Under the pieces are notes generated by a model. It worked only from the letters and a program-made list of their open reading frames with translations, made no database searches and was not told the DNA's origin. The position numbers were made by a program, and so were the translations under genes. From contig NZ_JACHBZ010000022.1 of the NCBI RefSeq assembly GCF_014200575.1, positions 8,428 through 72,427 of the forward strand: 64,000 nucleotides of DNA, given 5' to 3'. Below, in pieces: positions 36,788-44,865 of the stretch. The number at the start of each line of letters is the position of its first letter. Within the stretch, counting starts at the first letter, position 1. The stretch is from Mucilaginibacter saanensis (GTDB lineage: Bacteria; Bacteroidota; Bacteroidia; Sphingobacteriales; Sphingobacteriaceae).

Positions 36788-36889
36788 GCAGTAGATACTT
36801 TGCTTCTGGTAAATTTTAAACAAGTTTAATGGTTTTTCCATGCCTTTTGGGGTAATAAATCGTGTTTTCTATTAATATGTTATAATGTA

Positions 36890-36919
36890 CAAACATATAA
36901 TATTTAATGACTTTTACAA
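36890..36919 (-). promoter_or_regulatory. Predicted promoter of the GH38 gene
   Basis: On the minus strand, TTG (36917-36919), a 19-bp spacer and TATGTTTG (36890-36897) fit the Bacteroidota promoter exactly. Transcription would start near 36883, so the GH38 gene is probably not co-transcribed with the GH20 gene upstream of it. Confidence 0.6.
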
Positions 36920-37045
36920 GCTCATTTTAAATAAATTATCTGATTAGATTGTTAAATTATTTTACTTTTTGAAATAGTGGCAACTTGTTAACAGTAACCA
37001 TTATTTTTAATAATGGTTACTGCATTTTATAGATCTTAGTGGGAC

Positions 37046-39373
37046 TTAATTAAACAGGCTTGCGGCATCAATTTCCTTTTTTTCAAGTGTGCCAGGCGCG
37101 GTAACGAAAACACGAAGCGGTGTTTGCCTTAGGCGATAGGCACCCGGTACAAGTACAGGAGCATTGTAAATATATTTTACTTTGATTTTATGAAAACCCT
37201 TTGCCAGTGGCAGCGCATTTTCACTTTCAGTGATCCTTTCGCCATCAATAAATAACTGGGTATCGGCGTAGGAGGCCTGGGAGAAATTATACGTGCCGTC
37301 TGCCGGTAAATTGATGTAACCATTGTACACTATGCCAAAATTTGAATTATCTTTCTTAAAAGTTTCGGCACTTAGCTTGTCTGTTATGGCCGAGTCTGGA
37401 GCCGTTGCGTAATCTAACTGATCGGGTGCGGTAAATTTATTTTTTATAAGCTTGTAGCTTAGGCCTGGTTTGTTGGCGGTGTAGTTAATAGCTGGCAGAG
37501 GTGCCCTATTGTACATTAGCGTGCGGGTGGCAATACTTCTGCGGCCAGATGGGGTAATAACCCTGGTTTTAAACTCCCGTTTTTCGTTTGCCGGAACATA
37601 AATGGTAATTGGCGAATCATATTGGAGATCGGTATCCAGCGGGTCGCGGCCATTTAGGGTGTAATAAATTTTAGCCCCCGGTACAACAGATTTTGGCGCA
37701 AAAGTAAATTGATTACCAATAACCATGGTATCAATAACAGGCAGGGCAGTTGGTACCCGGTAATTATAATGTATAGCATCAAGCCTTGCAAAATGCTTTG
37801 CCAGCCTTACTCCTGCAAAATCGGTATAATCTTTATTTTCGGGCTTGCTCCAGGCCACTTCTGACAAGGCAAACAAGCGGGGCAATATCTGGTATTGTAA
37901 TTTGGCTACAGTTGGCACATACTCTGTCCACAGGTTGCCTTGTGTGCCTATTACATATTGCTGTTCATCGGGTGTAAGCTCCTTTGATACGGGGTTATAG
38001 TTATAGGTTTCATCTAAAGCAGCATAGCGGCCAAAAGATACCGGCTCCTGCGGCGATCCGCTTTGATAATGGTCAAAGTAATTGCCGGTAGTTTGCGGCG
38101 TCATGATCACGTTATGTTTTTGGCGGGCGGCGGCTATACCACCTGCTTCGCCTGTCCAGCTCATTACGGTGGCGTTTGGTGCCAGGCCGCCTTCCAAAAT
38201 TTCGTCCCAGCCAATAATGCTGCGGCCTTTGGAGTTTAGGAATTTTTCAATGCGCTGTATAAAATAGCTTTGCAGTTCATGCTCGTCCTTTAAGCCCTTT
38301 TCTTTAATTAAAGCCTGGCAAAAGGCCGATTCTTTCCAGGGTTGTTTATTGGCCTCGTCGCCGCCAATATGGATGTATTTACTGGGGAAAAGTGCCATAA
38401 CCTCGGTCAGTACATTCTCTAAAAAGGTAAATGTTTCTTCGGTTGGGCAGTATATGTTATTAATTTCCCGTGCAGGTACCTTACTATCTGCAGGCGGCTG
38501 GCATTTTAATTCGGGATAAGCCCTTAATGCCGCTTCGGAGTGCGCGGGCATTTCAATTTCAGGAATTACATTGATATAGCGGGCGGCGGCAAATTTAACC
38601 ACGTCCCTGATATCATCCTGCGTATAATAACCACCGTATGATAAGGAGTCGGGCCAATCGCGGTTAGTGCCAAACATGGTTTGCATACGGTAAGCGCCAA
38701 CCTGTGTTAGCTTGGGATATTGCTTTATCTCAATGCGCCAGCCCTGTCCATCAACCAAATGCCAGTGAAAATTATTGAGCTTATAAGCCGCCATCAGCTC
38801 TATCACTTTTTTAACCTGGGGCACTGTGAAAAAATGACGCGAAACATCCAGCATCATTCCACGGTAGCCGAATCTTGGTGCATCATCAATGGTTACGCAA
38901 GGCAATTTCTCAGTAACAGATACTTCAACCGGGAACAATTGAAGGAGAGTCTGGATACCGTAAAACAAGCCTGCATCCTTACCTATAATGGTTATGCGAT
39001 GTGGTGTTATGCTTAGTTTATATCCTTCTTTAGGTAGCTTGGCCGATCCTTTGGCTGTAAGTATAAGCCGGGTGCCGGTGTTTAATTTAGTGCGGGCGTT
39101 GTATTTGGATACTTTATTATTAAAATGGCGGCTGTTGAGTAAAAAATCTTTCAGGAAAATAACGTTCCTGTCGTTAATATTATCGGCTTTGATCTGGGTG
39201 AGCGAGCTAAAAACAAATACGCCCTGGGCTTTTGTTAAGGAGGCCGGAGCGGGAATAATACCCAGGTGAGGGTCATTATCGGTGGTTTGTGCATTGGCCT
39301 GATTGGTGATTGCCAGCATAATGCATAGCGCAGCAAAGACATATTTTACCCTGGAAATGTAGTTTTGATTCAT
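37046..39373 (-). CDS. GH20 beta-N-acetylhexosaminidase with C-terminal PA14-like domain
   Basis: A 775-residue exported enzyme (signal peptide about 1-28, ending NQANAQ). The GH20b helper domain occupies about 38-165 (LGIIPAPASLTKAQGVFVF). The barrel (about 168-520) shows NFHWHLVDGQGWRIEIKQYP, INVIPEIEMPAHSEA and the catalytic pair Asp339-Glu340 in HIGGDE. A chitobiase-type C-terminal stretch (PGAKIYYTLNGRDPLDTD) and a PA14-like sugar-binding domain (about 655-760; FGIVYNGYINLPADGTYNFS) follow. It differs in architecture from the esterase-fused GH20 at 9694. Likely removes terminal GlcNAc or GalNAc. The 204-bp gap to the GH38 gene holds that gene's promoter. Confidence 0.92.
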   Translation of the reverse strand: MNQNYISRVKYVFAALCIMLAITNQANAQTTDNDPHLGIIPAPASLTKAQGVFVFSSLTQIKADNINDRNVIFLKDFLLNSRHFNNKVSKYNARTKLNTGTRLILTAKGSAKLPKEGYKLSITPHRITIIGKDAGLFYGIQTLLQLFPVEVSVTEKLPCVTIDDAPRFGYRGMMLDVSRHFFTVPQVKKVIELMAAYKLNNFHWHLVDGQGWRIEIKQYPKLTQVGAYRMQTMFGTNRDWPDSLSYGGYYTQDDIRDVVKFAAARYINVIPEIEMPAHSEAALRAYPELKCQPPADSKVPAREINNIYCPTEETFTFLENVLTEVMALFPSKYIHIGGDEANKQPWKESAFCQALIKEKGLKDEHELQSYFIQRIEKFLNSKGRSIIGWDEILEGGLAPNATVMSWTGEAGGIAAARQKHNVIMTPQTTGNYFDHYQSGSPQEPVSFGRYAALDETYNYNPVSKELTPDEQQYVIGTQGNLWTEYVPTVAKLQYQILPRLFALSEVAWSKPENKDYTDFAGVRLAKHFARLDAIHYNYRVPTALPVIDTMVIGNQFTFAPKSVVPGAKIYYTLNGRDPLDTDLQYDSPITIYVPANEKREFKTRVITPSGRRSIATRTLMYNRAPLPAINYTANKPGLSYKLIKNKFTAPDQLDYATAPDSAITDKLSAETFKKDNSNFGIVYNGYINLPADGTYNFSQASYADTQLFIDGERITESENALPLAKGFHKIKVKYIYNAPVLVPGAYRLRQTPLRVFVTAPGTLEKKEIDAASLFN

Positions 39374-39627
39374 AGTTGAGTTAGGAAAGGAAATGAATAA
39401 ACCGGATTGTTCTTTGCTAAAATACTTTATAATAATTTAACGTTTGGCACAATGATTTATGTAACAAATAATTGACAATGGAAATGGGTAACTTTTAAGC
39501 TGGTTTATACTGCGGATATTGCATAAAAGTTGGCAAATGTTTAATCTAAATTTAAAGTCCATGGTAATAGTATTACCTTATTTATCAATAACTTTATAGT
39601 AAATAACCACCATTAAAACCACCAATT

Positions 39628-39996
39628 ATGAACACACAAGAAGTAGCTGACAAATTGATACAGCTTTGCCGCGAAGGCAGGAATGTAGAGGCTATAAATG
39701 AACTTTATGCAGATCATGTAGTGAGTTATGAACCTAAAGGTTCACATGCCGAATTAACAGAAGGTAAAGCAGGTGTATTGGATAAAACGCAACAATGGTA
39801 TGAAATGGTAGAAGAAGTGCATAGTGGTACTATTTCGGACCCTATTGTTACAGGTAACTTTTTTACCTGCGCTATGGATATGGACGTAACTTATAAAGGG
39901 ATGGGCAGAAGCGAGATGAACGAGATTTGCGTTTATGAAGTTAAGGACGGGAAAATAGTTTCTGAAAGGTTCCATTATGATGCCCCTGAGCAATAG
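39628..39996 (+). CDS. SnoaL-like / NTF2-fold protein
   Basis: A small 122-residue cytoplasmic protein without signal peptide. The pattern ADKLIQLCREGRNVEAINEL, YADHVVSYEP, GKAGVLDKTQQWYEMV and a closing EICVYEVKDGKIVSERFHYD is the cone-shaped SnoaL-like (nuclear transport factor 2) fold. Such proteins range from isomerases to structural binders, so no reaction can be named. It is a single gene with its own terminator; the 254-bp gap before it (39374-39627) contains a partial -7-like TAACTTTA (39589-39596) but no complete promoter pair. Confidence 0.75.
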   Translation: MNTQEVADKLIQLCREGRNVEAINELYADHVVSYEPKGSHAELTEGKAGVLDKTQQWYEMVEEVHSGTISDPIVTGNFFTCAMDMDVTYKGMGRSEMNEICVYEVKDGKIVSERFHYDAPEQ

Positions 39997-40040
39997 GGCA
40001 TATCTCTTTTATTTAAAATTAACCACTATAAACCTAAAGT

Positions 40041-40070
40041 CCCCGGTTGCTTGTGCACCGGGGCTTTTTT
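40041..40070 (+). terminator. Intrinsic terminator after the SnoaL-like gene
   Basis: CCCCGGT (40041-40047), a 9-nt loop and ACCGGGG (40057-40063) are followed by CTTTTTTG, a textbook stem plus T-run. Confidence 0.85.
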
Positions 40071-40174
40071 GTGAGGGGAGTTTTGCCCCTGCTTTTTACA
40101 AAAGCCTGTTTCCGTTTACCGTCAGTTTTTAACATCTTTACAGTTACACAAAATATATAATCAAGAATCAGTTT

Positions 40175-40579
40175 ATGCAGCATTGGTTAGTAAAATCAGA
40201 ACCATTTAAATATAGTTGGGAAAAGTTTAATAAGGATGGGCGTACCTTTTGGGATGGCGTACGCAATTACCAGGCCCGTAATAATTTAAGAGCCATGGAA
40301 GAGGGCGACCTGGTGTTGTTTTACCATAGTAACGAGGGTAAAGAGGTTGTAGGTATTGCCAAAGTGGTAAAGGAAGCTTATCAGGATCCAACTACGCCCG
40401 ATCCTAATTGGGTTGTTGTTGATCTGTCGCCGGTTGAAACGCTTAAGAACCCGGTAACGCTTGAAGTTATTAAAGCTGATGAACAATTGAAAGATGTTGG
40501 TTTAGTAAAGCAGGGGCGCTTATCAGTAATGGGATTAAAACGCGAGGAGTTTGACCGTATATTAGAATTGGGAAGTTAA
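40175..40579 (+). CDS. EVE-domain protein
   Basis: A 134-residue single-domain protein with the EVE signature: an N-terminal MQHWLVKSEPFKYSWEKF, the aromatic cage region FWDGVRNYQARNNLRAMEEG, then VLFYHSNEGKEVVGIAKVV and DPNWVVVDLSPV. EVE domains are PUA-like readers of modified bases in DNA or RNA; the bacterial stand-alone protein is of unsettled function. The stop TAA overlaps the next ATG by one base, so it is translationally coupled to an exported CBM9-like protein, an odd pairing of a nucleic-acid reader with a secreted protein. Confidence 0.85.
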   Translation: MQHWLVKSEPFKYSWEKFNKDGRTFWDGVRNYQARNNLRAMEEGDLVLFYHSNEGKEVVGIAKVVKEAYQDPTTPDPNWVVVDLSPVETLKNPVTLEVIKADEQLKDVGLVKQGRLSVMGLKREEFDRILELGS

Positions 40580-41730
40580 TGATGAATACCAAAACCTTAA
40601 CACAGCATTTAAAATCAACAGGCCTGTCTTTTATTAAGTCAGGCTTAATTGTTTCTACTCTATTTATTCCTGCCAGATCAAAAGCCCAGGATGCTTTTAA
40701 AGGATTGGAAAACCTATTTACCGTACCCGAAGGTTATGTGGTAAAACATACTGCACAAGCCCCGGCAATTGATGGCGATATTAATGACGCCGTATGGCAG
40801 CAAGCCCGCTGGACTAATGATTTTGTAGATATTGAAGGTAGCCTAAAACCCCGCCCGGCATTACAAACCAATATTAAAATGCTTTGGGACGATAGCTGTT
40901 TGTACATAGCTGCCCGCATACATGACCCGCAGGTTTGGGCCCGCATTAAAAACCATGATGAGATAGTTTACCATGATAATGATTTTGAGATATTTATTGA
41001 TCCGGCCAATACCGGGCACAACTATTATGAAATTGAGGTGAACGCCGTGAACACCATTTTTGACCTGTTTTTACCAAAGCCTTACCGAAGCCATGGGAGT
41101 GCCGTAATAGGCTGGGATGCAAAAGGGTTACGCAGTGCAGTAAAAATACAGGGAACGCTGAACAATACTGCTGATACCGACGAAGGCTGGACGGTTGAAC
41201 TGGCTATTCCATTTAAGGCCGTTAATCCAGGGTTTATGGCTGTTGTACCGCATGACGGCAGTTTATGGCGCATCAATTTTTCAAGGGTGGAGTATGATAC
41301 GGAGATAAAGAACGGACAAAATGTAAAACTAAAGGATGCTGCGTCTGGCCGCGACTTGCCCGAGCATAACTGGGTATGGTCTGCACAGGGGGTAATCAAT
41401 ATGCATTTCCCCGAGCGCTGGGGCTATCTGTTATTCAGCAATCACACAGCCGATGATGTGGTGTTTGAAATACCTTATGCCGAGCAGCAAAAAAAATATT
41501 TGTGGCTGGTTTATTACCGCCAAAAGGAGTGGTTTAATCGTACTCATGAGTATGCGCAAACATTAAAAGAATTAGGTATTGAAAGTGGCTATAACATTTT
41601 AAAAAATTTTAATAACTTACGTCTTGAAGCTACTAAACACCAGTTTATAGTTTCAATTAACGATAAGGAAAATAAAATAACCTATACCCTAAATCAGGAT
41701 GGGTTAATTGAACCTATAACCACTAATTAA
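40579..41730 (+). CDS. Exported CBM9-like carbohydrate-binding protein
   Basis: A 383-residue protein with an N-terminal export signal (about 1-37, ending PARSKAQ). Residues about 58-265 follow the CBM9 / DOMON-like beta-sandwich: APAIDGDINDAVWQQARWTN, IKMLWDDSCLYIAARIHDP, NDFEIFIDPANTGHNYYEIE and DEGWTVELAIPFKAV. The C-terminal 120 residues (EQQKKYLWLVYYRQKEWFN) are helical and of unknown role. The start codon overlaps the EVE stop (TAATG) and the next gene begins 7 bp later, so this may be a three-gene unit in which it binds a glycan handled by the following glycosidase-like protein. Confidence 0.75.
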   Translation: MMNTKTLTQHLKSTGLSFIKSGLIVSTLFIPARSKAQDAFKGLENLFTVPEGYVVKHTAQAPAIDGDINDAVWQQARWTNDFVDIEGSLKPRPALQTNIKMLWDDSCLYIAARIHDPQVWARIKNHDEIVYHDNDFEIFIDPANTGHNYYEIEVNAVNTIFDLFLPKPYRSHGSAVIGWDAKGLRSAVKIQGTLNNTADTDEGWTVELAIPFKAVNPGFMAVVPHDGSLWRINFSRVEYDTEIKNGQNVKLKDAASGRDLPEHNWVWSAQGVINMHFPERWGYLLFSNHTADDVVFEIPYAEQQKKYLWLVYYRQKEWFNRTHEYAQTLKELGIESGYNILKNFNNLRLEATKHQFIVSINDKENKITYTLNQDGLIEPITTN

Positions 41731-41737
41731 TACTGCC

Positions 41738-42820
41738 ATGAACAAGCGCGAATTTTTAAAAGCCGGTTTATTAGCTACCGTTGCATCACAATTACCGTTA
41801 ACGGGCAAGGCTGCGGCTATTGCCGTAAGTAAAAAGAAAAAGGCCATGAAAAACTGGATCTGGATCAATCCTAACCTAAAGGATACAGACGATGATCTCA
41901 AAACCAACTATGCAGCTTACAAAGCCGCTGGTATTACCGGGATATTTTTTGAAAACGATAGTGAAAGGCATTTTCGCGCTGCAAAAGCAAATGGAATAGA
42001 GGCTCACCGCTGGATATGGACCTTTAACCGGGCCGAAATGATTACCGAGCATCCGGAGTGGTACAGCAAAAACCGTAATGGCGATTCATGTGCCGATAAA
42101 CCTCCCTATGTAACATATTACAGATGGCTTTGTCCTTCGCGACCCGAGGTTGAGAACTACCTGACCGATATAGTTGATAAGGTTTTGGCCAAGGATTATG
42201 TTGACGGTATACATCTTGATTATGTACGTTATTGCGATGTAATACTGCCAGTAAATCTTTGGGATAAATATAAAATTGAGCAAACTAAAGAACTGCCCGA
42301 GTATGATTATTGTTATTGCGAGGTTTGCCAGGCCAAGTTCAAAGAGCAATACGGACAGGATGTTAAGGCGATTCAGTACCCGGATGCAAGCCTTTCGTGG
42401 CGTTTGTTCAGGTACGGAAACATTATCAGGGTGGTGAACAGTATTTCGGCAGTGGCCCGCCAGCATAAAAAACAAATTACTGCGGCGGTATTTCCCACTC
42501 CGGAGGTAGCACGCCGTAATGTGCGGCAAGACTGGACAAACTTCAAGCTCGATGGCGTATGCCCAATGATATATCACGGCTTTTACAAAGAGGGCGTAAG
42601 CTGGATAGGTAACGCCGTTGCAGAAGGTATTCATTTTTTAGACGGGAAATTTCCGTTGTATGCCGGTCTTTATTTGTCTGATTTTAAAAACGGCGAAGAG
42701 GTGCGTGCAGGCATACAGTATGCTTTAAAAAATGGAGCATCAGGTGTTTCTTTCTTCGGTAAAGTTACGCCGGAGGTACTGGATATTTTGAAGCAGGAAA
42801 CAAGTGCAATGAAAGCATGA
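41738..42820 (+). CDS. Glycosyl-hydrolase-like TIM-barrel protein (GHL10 type)
   Basis: A 360-residue protein beginning MNKREFLKAGLLATVASQLP, a twin-arginine-like leader of the Bacteroidota kind but with KR instead of RR. The core (about 35-350) has WIWINPNLKD, GIFFENDSERHFRAAKANGI, AHRWIWTFN, a strand with GIHLDYVRY (catalytic-type Asp near 163) and GLYLSDFKNGEEV, which suits the glycosyl-hydrolase-like family 10 (PF02638) TIM barrel. A pair of cysteine motifs (CYCEVC near 190) is unusual and might bind a metal. Substrate unknown; may act with the CBM9-like neighbour. Confidence 0.7.
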   Translation: MNKREFLKAGLLATVASQLPLTGKAAAIAVSKKKKAMKNWIWINPNLKDTDDDLKTNYAAYKAAGITGIFFENDSERHFRAAKANGIEAHRWIWTFNRAEMITEHPEWYSKNRNGDSCADKPPYVTYYRWLCPSRPEVENYLTDIVDKVLAKDYVDGIHLDYVRYCDVILPVNLWDKYKIEQTKELPEYDYCYCEVCQAKFKEQYGQDVKAIQYPDASLSWRLFRYGNIIRVVNSISAVARQHKKQITAAVFPTPEVARRNVRQDWTNFKLDGVCPMIYHGFYKEGVSWIGNAVAEGIHFLDGKFPLYAGLYLSDFKNGEEVRAGIQYALKNGASGVSFFGKVTPEVLDILKQETSAMKA

Positions 42821-42849
42821 GCTAATCATTAGCACCGTTAAAAGGGGTT

Positions 42850-42920
42850 GTCACCCTGAGCTTGTCGAAGGGGTGAGCGCAGCGGCCACACCGCCATGGT
42901 TCTACAAGCTCACGTGATAG
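42850..42920. repeat. Dispersed inverted repeat with GAGCTTGTCGAAG core
   Basis: GTCACCCTGAGCTTGTCGAA (from 42850) and a decayed inverse copy TTCTACAAGCTCACGTGAT (42900-42918) flank a G+C-rich middle. This core is familiar as a dispersed intergenic repeat in Bacteroidota genomes (established knowledge from memory). It lies in the 204-bp gap before the aldo/keto reductase gene. Confidence 0.6.
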
Positions 42921-42974
42921 TCTGTTTTATTTTTTAACCGGCAAACTTTATTTTCCATGACACTTTAAAGCCGT

Positions 42975-43004
42975 TTGGAATACCAAAATGGCTTTGTACT
43001 TTTA
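42975..43004 (+). promoter_or_regulatory. Predicted promoter of the aldo/keto reductase gene
   Basis: TTG (42975-42977), 19-bp spacer, TACTTTTA (42997-43004; one mismatch to TAnnTTTG). Transcription would start about 14 nt before the ATG. Confidence 0.45.
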
Positions 43005-43024
43005 CCGGCACAATAACCGCTACT

Positions 43025-44008
43025 ATGAACTACAGAGATTTTAAAGGTACTGCAATAGCCGAAGTTGGCTTAGGTACCTGGCAACTGGGCAGTGCCGATT
43101 GGGGGAATATAAACGAGGATGACGCCATTAATATATTAAAAACCTATACTGATGCAGGGGGTAATTTTTTAGATACTGCCGATGTATATGGTATGGGCGT
43201 GAGCGAAACGGTGATAGGTAAATTCCTGAAAGCGGTTAATCACCCGGTTTATGTTGCTACCAAGTTGGGCAGGAGGGGAGATGCACCTAACGGATGGCCA
43301 CAGAACTTTACCTACGATGCCATGAAACGGCAGACCGAAGATTCATTAAGGCACCTGGATATTCCGCGGTTATTTTTAGAACAGCTGCATTGCATCCCTA
43401 CCACAGAACTGCAATCAGGGAAAGTATTTGATCATTTGCGTAGCTTACAGCAGCAAGGGTTGATAACTCATTTTGGTGCAAGTGTGGAAACTTCAGAAGA
43501 AGCCTTGATTTGCCTGGAGCAGGAAGGCTTAGCATCGTTACAGATCATATTTAACCTGTTCAGGCAGCATGTGGCTGATGAGGTATTTGCCCGCGCTGCA
43601 AAAAAAGGAGTGGCCATTATTGTACGTGTACCATTGGCCAGTGGTTTACTGTCGGGCAGGTTTGATGCACAAACCCAGTTTGCCGCTAATGATCACCGTA
43701 ACTACAATGCTAATGGTGATGCATTTAATGCGGGCGAAACATTTTCTGGTATTGAGTTTAAGGAGGGAATAACATTAGCCGACAAAATAAAAAATCTGCT
43801 GCCGGATAATCGCATGCCGCAATGGGCTATCAGATGGATTCTTGACCATCCGGAAGTTACCACCGTAATACCAGGAGCATCAAAGATGGCACAAGTTAAC
43901 AGTAACGTGGAAGCATCATTTTTACCGCATTTACCGGAGGCAATTCATAAAGACTTAAGGGAGCTATACAACGCTGAGATATATGATAAAATAAGAGGCC
44001 ATTTTTAG
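43025..44008 (+). CDS. Aldo/keto reductase
   Basis: A 327-residue NAD(P)H-dependent oxidoreductase without export signal. The catalytic tetrad is visible: Asp and Tyr in NFLDTADVYGMG (about 50-55), Lys in YVATKLGRRGD (about 79) and His in FLEQLHCIP (about 122). The C-terminal cofactor-loop TTVIPGASKMAQVNSNVEA (about 280-298) is typical of the YghZ/general-stress AKR branch. It stands alone between two dispersed repeats, with its own promoter. Substrate not predictable. Confidence 0.9.
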   Translation: MNYRDFKGTAIAEVGLGTWQLGSADWGNINEDDAINILKTYTDAGGNFLDTADVYGMGVSETVIGKFLKAVNHPVYVATKLGRRGDAPNGWPQNFTYDAMKRQTEDSLRHLDIPRLFLEQLHCIPTTELQSGKVFDHLRSLQQQGLITHFGASVETSEEALICLEQEGLASLQIIFNLFRQHVADEVFARAAKKGVAIIVRVPLASGLLSGRFDAQTQFAANDHRNYNANGDAFNAGETFSGIEFKEGITLADKIKNLLPDNRMPQWAIRWILDHPEVTTVIPGASKMAQVNSNVEASFLPHLPEAIHKDLRELYNAEIYDKIRGHF

Positions 44009-44031
44009 GAGAGTCTTTTGTTTATCATTTT

Positions 44032-44110
44032 GTTATGCTGAACGGAGTGAAGCATCTGTTTTACAACATATATAGTTCATGAACAGATCCTTCGCTACGC
44101 TCAGGATGAC
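44032..44110. repeat. Dispersed inverted repeat (29-bp imperfect arms)
   Basis: The left arm begins GTTATGCTGAACGGAGTGAA (44032-44060) and the right arm ends TTCGCTACGCTCAGGATGAC (44082-44110); they are inverse copies matching at about 23 of 29 positions around a 21-nt centre. This element is widely scattered in Bacteroidota intergenic regions (from memory). Here it lies between convergent genes and can fold as a long hairpin, possibly terminating both. Confidence 0.65.
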
Positions 44111-44155
44111 AAAAAGAAAAGAAAGTCTTTGCCCCTTAATCCTTTTTCAAAGGAC

Positions 44156-44605
44156 CTATCCTCTCAGCTTATCCAGCAGATCGCTGAGTACACTGGCTTC
44201 TTCCTCGGTGATGTTATTTTTCAGAAATTCTTTGGTTTTAAACTCGGCGTCCATTTTGGCAAGCGTTTGTAAACCCAGCTCGCTGATGCGGATATCAACA
44301 GCACGCCTGTCTTTATTATTGGTACATCGTGATACCAATTCCTTTTGTATCAAACGGTCAACTATCCGCGATGCATCAGACATTTTATCAATCATGCGCT
44401 CCTTCAGCAAGTTAATAGTGGCAGGTTTTGGATACTGTCCCCTTAATATCCGCAGGATATTAAATTGCTGTTGTGTAAGGTTATATTTATCAAAATGGCA
44501 TTTAAAAAAGTTACTTAACCAGCCGTCCGTGTATGCAATATTAATTGCAACTTTATGATAATTATCTTCAAAATTGGTGCTTTGTATTTCGTCGTCAATA
44601 CGCAT
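44156..44605 (-). CDS. MarR-family transcriptional regulator
   Basis: A 149-residue winged-helix regulator. I use the ATG at 44605 (MRIDDEIQST); extending upstream would need a TTG at 44617. The DNA-binding part reads LTQQQFNILRILRGQYPKPA, then TINLLKERMIDKMSDASRIV for the recognition helix, and the wing VSRCTNNKDRRAVDIRISELG, which carries the conserved DxR of MarR proteins. Helical ends form the dimer interface. It follows a small DUF5522 gene by 83 bp and could be self-regulated; no palindrome is obvious in that gap. Ligand unknown. Confidence 0.9.
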   Translation of the reverse strand: MRIDDEIQSTNFEDNYHKVAINIAYTDGWLSNFFKCHFDKYNLTQQQFNILRILRGQYPKPATINLLKERMIDKMSDASRIVDRLIQKELVSRCTNNKDRRAVDIRISELGLQTLAKMDAEFKTKEFLKNNITEEEASVLSDLLDKLRG

Positions 44606-44687
44606 AATATGTAACAATCAGGTAACATGCAAATATGTTTATTTATTTTTAATTTGTTTACATATATGCCTGCTGTTATATTATTAA

Positions 44688-44864
44688 TTACTTTTTATTA
44701 ACATCTGAAGTGTCTTCATTATCAGTTGATTCTGTTTTTCCATAACCCCAGGGGCAGTGTAAACATTTATTTTTACAACAATAGCCGCGTTTTAAATGAT
44801 ACTCCTTTGTAAAAACAAAGTTGCCATCTTCATTTATGTAATAATCAATGCCTTGCTGTAGCAT
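44688..44864 (-). CDS. Small DUF5522-like cysteine-rich protein
   Basis: A 58-residue protein, ATG at 44864, stop at 44688. Its core YYINEDGNFVFTKEYHLKRG is followed by YCCKNKCLHCPWGYG; the CC-x3-C-x2-C cysteines could hold a zinc ion or iron-sulfur cluster. This matches the DUF5522 family as I remember it. The start lies one base from the stop of the upstream metallo-beta-lactamase-fold gene, so it is the tail gene of the minus-strand run beginning at nusB. The acidic, serine-rich end (TESTDNEDTSD) is likely disordered. Function unknown. Confidence 0.8.
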   Translation of the reverse strand: MLQQGIDYYINEDGNFVFTKEYHLKRGYCCKNKCLHCPWGYGKTESTDNEDTSDVNKK

Positions 44865-44865
44865 T

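Noticed and set aside
42086..42634. 182-codon minus-strand open frame
   Set aside because: Fully inside the GHL10-type gene on the plus strand and without family resemblance.
44079..44558. 159-codon plus-strand open frame across the MarR gene
   Set aside because: It starts in a dispersed repeat and runs antisense to a well-supported MarR gene.
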